Assembly (NCBI GenBank): GCA_025201845.1
Contig: MU603948.1
Location: 26,897 to 90,896, forward strand
Direction: 5' to 3'
Length of the DNA: 64,000 bases
From: Martensiomyces pterosporus
Taxonomy: Eukaryota; Kickxellomycota; Kickxellomycetes; Kickxellales; Kickxellaceae
The notes under the pieces are model-generated. The model worked only from the letters and a program-made list of their open reading frames with translations, was not told the DNA's origin and ran no database searches. This document shows positions 61,050 through 64,000 of the stretch, piece by piece. The position numbers were made by a program, and so were the translations under genes. Numbering within the stretch: position 1 is the stretch's first letter; each line of letters begins with the position of its first letter.

Positions 61050-63505
61050 GGTGGTGGCTTCTTTGCGAGCTAGTAGAAAGGCGGTGTGGTGCGATGTGGA
61101 GATATGCGTGCGAGTTGGGCGTATCTAGCGCCTAATGCAGAAAACAGGAGAGAAAAGTAGCAAGCAGCGCGGACCCCTGCTTTTCGCTTTTAGTAAACAG
61201 CGGGAAGAGATGGCACGATAATGCTATGCAGCGGGTAGAGCAGATAAGAAAAAGAATAGCCCGAAAGACCACGGGAGAAGAAAGAGGCAAGGAGGAGAAA
61301 GAGAAGGAAAAGAGAGGCGTGCTGGGGGCCAGATATAAAACGAGAGCAAGTGTGCACAGCGCTCTGAGCGACAAACAACCAGCACAGACATGCAGTGTCA
61401 ATAGAGCAAAGCGCGGCACAAAGGAAGCAGCAGCGCTTGCTCTGCTTGGTTTAGAGTCGCCAACCAGAACGGATGCGACATGATGCGTTGGGATGCGAGT
61501 GGGATGGGGCCGAATTGTGTAGAGCGCAGTGCTCGTTACAAAAATAGATGCTCGCCTTGTCGAGAAAGGAAAGCGGCATGCTCCTCCATTCTACCAGCTG
61601 CTAATCGCAAATGCTGTGCGAGACACTAGGCAAAGGGTGGGATCTGTGTTCGTGCATGCCTGCTCTTTGGGCTGGCATACTTGTGCGTGTTTTCTCAGTC
61701 AATGCAAACAAGTGCAATTGCCCATCTGTTGAGCGCAAGGGCAAGGTGGGCCATGGCTGCTGCAGTTTGCGTATGTGTGGAGCCGGGAATACCGCCCCGC
61801 TCTCCATGCATGCCCGCTACTTGCACACATCCAATGGGAAAAATAATGCTGCCTTGTGGCTGCCTACCTCTTGTAGCTCTTGCCTTGTCCTGCTTGTATC
61901 GACCGGTGCACTCCGTTTTCGGCTTGGCCCGAGAAAGATCAGAATACAGAAAGACTGGTTGCTGATGAGAAAAGCTGGCGCGCGCCCAATTGTTTGCCTG
62001 CTGTGTTTATTCTGTTCTATTGTGCTTTCTGGCTGGTTTATCGAAGAAAGCCCAAAAGGAGATACAACAATGCGACAGCCGTCCAGCAGCAAGCCTTGAT
62101 AAATGGGCTATCGAAAGAACAAAAAAAAAGCAGTATAAAAGTAGCACCGCCGCCAATACGATGCACCGAGATGAGGGAAGCGAGAGGAGAAAAGTCTATG
62201 GAGGCAGGCAGGAGCAAGCTGAAGACACGGCTGGGAGAGAGGGGCGACCATCAGCCCGGCTTTAAAGGAATGCAACGTTCCTACGCTTCCAGTATTAGGT
62301 TTGAAAATAGACTAGGTGGTGGTGGTGCAAAAGGACCAGCGCCGCCCAATCAGCGCAGAGCGCCTGGCTGATGTCCAAAATAGAATGGCACTACACGCTG
62401 CTGCACTGCCAACAGTGCGATTTGCCGGCGAGCTGGTGCACAGTGAACTGGGCGCCACAAATCACAGCAACCACACGCGCTTCTCACCAGACAGGCTGCA
62501 TAGAGCGAGACAGGGTGAACGCTGTTTGAGCGTGAGCGTAGTGCTCTGGCAGCGAAGACGCCCGCTTAGCTCTGATGCCCTTGTCCCCAACAAGAGATGC
62601 CGCTTGGGCGGCGGGGGCTATTTTCGATGCATTCAGCGAACACACCGCCTCTCCGCAGGCGATAATGGGACGCCGTTATTTCTCCTACCCCGCCATTTTG
62701 GACATCCCAACCCCTGGCATATGCTGCTGCTGCTGCGTCCCTTTCCGGAGATAGGCACCCATGTGCACTGCAGGCTAGGACCAGCAGCACTGTTAAAAAT
62801 AGAGCTTATGCTAGCGGCGCTGGTCAAGTAGCCTGAATTAAGCCACAAACAGGCTGCGCAGTTGAGTCTCGCCTGCTGCTTGCGCATAACCGGGTGCTTG
62901 GCAGGTACAGGTTCCAGGACAGGGAAGCAAGGGGATTGATGGTGCAGAAGCTAATCACTTGCATGTGATCCTCGGGAGCTCGCATCTTTTTCTCCTCGCG
63001 GCAGATGATGCGACCGGCCAGGTCAACGCTGTTTTCTCGCCTTCGCCATGCGTGGATGTAGCGGACCCGTAGCCAAAAAGCACACAGGATACGGATGGGT
63101 TCCAGTAACAGGCGAGCACGGGTGGGCGTGTTGCTTGGCCAGCTGCACGCCGGGATCCAAGTGCGTGTTTACCAGCCAACCACAAGAGAGGCAATTTGCA
63201 GTACAAAGTTAATTAGGAGCACAAGCCTCTTGCATTGTCTTCCACCAGAAGCATGTGCCTGCTCCCCCTTTGTGACTAATAATGTAGCGCGCACTGGTCG
63301 TCTCTACGCCCTTGCCTGCTTCTCTCTTCCTCTTTCGTTCATGGCTGATTATCCTGCTTGCTTCATTGCTACCTTTCTTGCCTTCCCCCTCTGTATTGTG
63401 CTGTACTGATATTCGCAGGTTGTGCTCTTTGGCATCCTTTCATATTCTTTCTTTGGCAGTCTATCTAGGTGTTTTACACACTGGCTCTTGTATTGAGTAA
63501 GGATC
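61050..63505. promoter_or_regulatory. Long intergenic region upstream of chitin synthase
   Basis: 2.5 kb without a recognisable gene. A TTTTATAT sequence on the minus strand near 61332 may serve chitin synthase. A TATAAAAG at about 62133 on the plus strand is followed by only a 34-codon frame. The frame at 62316-62831 has no family resemblance. Confidence 0.5.
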
Positions 63506-64000
63506 ATGCTCTTATCTCGCAGCGGCAGCCGCTATCCAGTCAGGAACCTCCTCCACCAGGCACAGCGGACACAGCTAGTAGCTGCGGCACAGATCCGCCA
63601 GTTCACTGATGATCGTGGGTGCTGTGGGCCAAAGTCGCCTTATATCGAAACCAGCCCCTCCTCTTGCACACAGGTACCGCAGCTGGCCAGGACTAAAGAT
63701 GCTCAGGAGAAAGTCCAGCTCAACATCAACTATCCGGCCATGTATCATGCTGGGCTGTTCCCATGGCTGCTAAGTGCTGAGCGCCAGCGCATCCCCTACG
63801 ACGACGTTGAGCTGCAGCGAGCTGCTGCCTGCACCAACGCTGCACTGGCGCCAGTGCCATCCTTGTCCTCTCACCCCAGAGGCGTTGATGGCGTGTTCCT
63901 GGAGAATGCCGCAAGGTGCCTGCCATCCCCTGTGCGCCGCTACCTGGCCCACCTGCTCAACATGCACATTGCTACGCGTGCCCTGGGGCCGCAGGCTGTC
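63506..64000 (+). CDS. Unidentified protein, cut by the right window edge
   Basis: An open frame of 165 codons from ATG 63506 that has no stop before the end of the window. It begins MLLSRSGSRYPVRNLLHQAQ, rich in Arg/Ser/Leu and without acids until about residue 35, consistent with mitochondrial import. The rest (for example PWLLSAERQRIPYDDVELQR) is not recognised, though the style resembles the long PPR-like gene at 17561. No domain can be named. A GTACCG near 63675 could be an intron donor, so the frame after it is not assured. Confidence 0.55.
   Translation, partial: MLLSRSGSRYPVRNLLHQAQRTQLVAAAQIRQFTDDRGCCGPKSPYIETSPSSCTQVPQLARTKDAQEKVQLNINYPAMYHAGLFPWLLSAERQRIPYDDVELQRAAACTNAALAPVPSLSSHPRGVDGVFLENAARCLPSPVRRYLAHLLNMHIATRALGPQAV

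Noticed and set aside
57975..61073. 1032-codon plus-strand frame opposite chitin synthase
   Set aside because: In register with the sense gene, no domains; explained by the lack of TTA/CTA/TCA codons.
62316..62831. 171-codon frame in the chitin synthase upstream region
   Set aside because: No family features; codon use unlike neighbouring genes.

Overview
The window is eukaryotic nuclear DNA, most likely from an early-diverging fungus. The gene set is fungal: a class IV/V-like (division 2) chitin synthase, a Sec9-type t-SNARE, and BiP ending in HDEL. Most genes are intronless or have one to three introns with GT..AG ends, and coding DNA is G+C-rich at third positions. A phosphorylase-kinase-type regulatory subunit and an MTH1 pair are present. 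This pattern suggests a compact zygomycete-grade genome such as Kickxellomycotina. That placement is inference; no marker gene settles it. There is no operon structure, CRISPR array, recognisable transposon, rRNA or tRNA.

Layout: 1-405 carries a truncated tandem repeat. 406-8845 holds metabolism and RNA/protein-handling genes: a mitochondrial citrate-lyase-beta-like protein, carnitine acetyltransferase, splicing factor SLU7, a 5'-nucleotidase-domain HAD protein and a PA-TM-RING ubiquitin ligase with a signal-peptide exon. 9763-12789 has RRS1 (ribosome assembly) convergent with BiP. 13858-21847 has an orphan cytosolic tail-like protein, a GH36 raffinose synthase/alpha-galactosidase-like enzyme and a giant PPR-like mitochondrial protein. 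23067-30970 has an oxysterol-binding protein with two introns and a SWI1/ARID1-type SWI/SNF subunit. 32341-35195 has an acidic BED-finger protein joined, in frame through a good intron, to a Nit-type amidase.

35509-37675 holds the most unusual locus: three small tandem genes on the minus strand (83, 92 and 89 codons). Each has its own TATA box, and the products share a C-terminal Gly-Gly-Ser-Ala-x-Asp-Ala-Leu motif that I do not recognise. 38642-40181 has two MTH1-like Nudix hydrolases, one intronless and one with two introns. 40598-46704 has a phosphorylase-kinase regulatory subunit homologue, a TATA-driven 38-residue secreted peptide and Sec9. 47341-54729 is a four-exon KDM5/JARID1 H3K4 demethylase of about 2041 residues. 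56838-61049 has TFIIA large subunit and chitin synthase. 63506 to the right edge is the start of an unidentified gene.

The genes do not form one pathway. Three chromatin/transcription genes (SWI1-like, KDM5, TFIIA) and several secretory-pathway genes (BiP, PA-TM-RING, Sec9, chitin synthase, OSBP) occur in the window, but probably by chance. A recurrent non-coding feature is exact two-copy head-to-tail duplication (105, 78, 85, 36 and 17 bp units).
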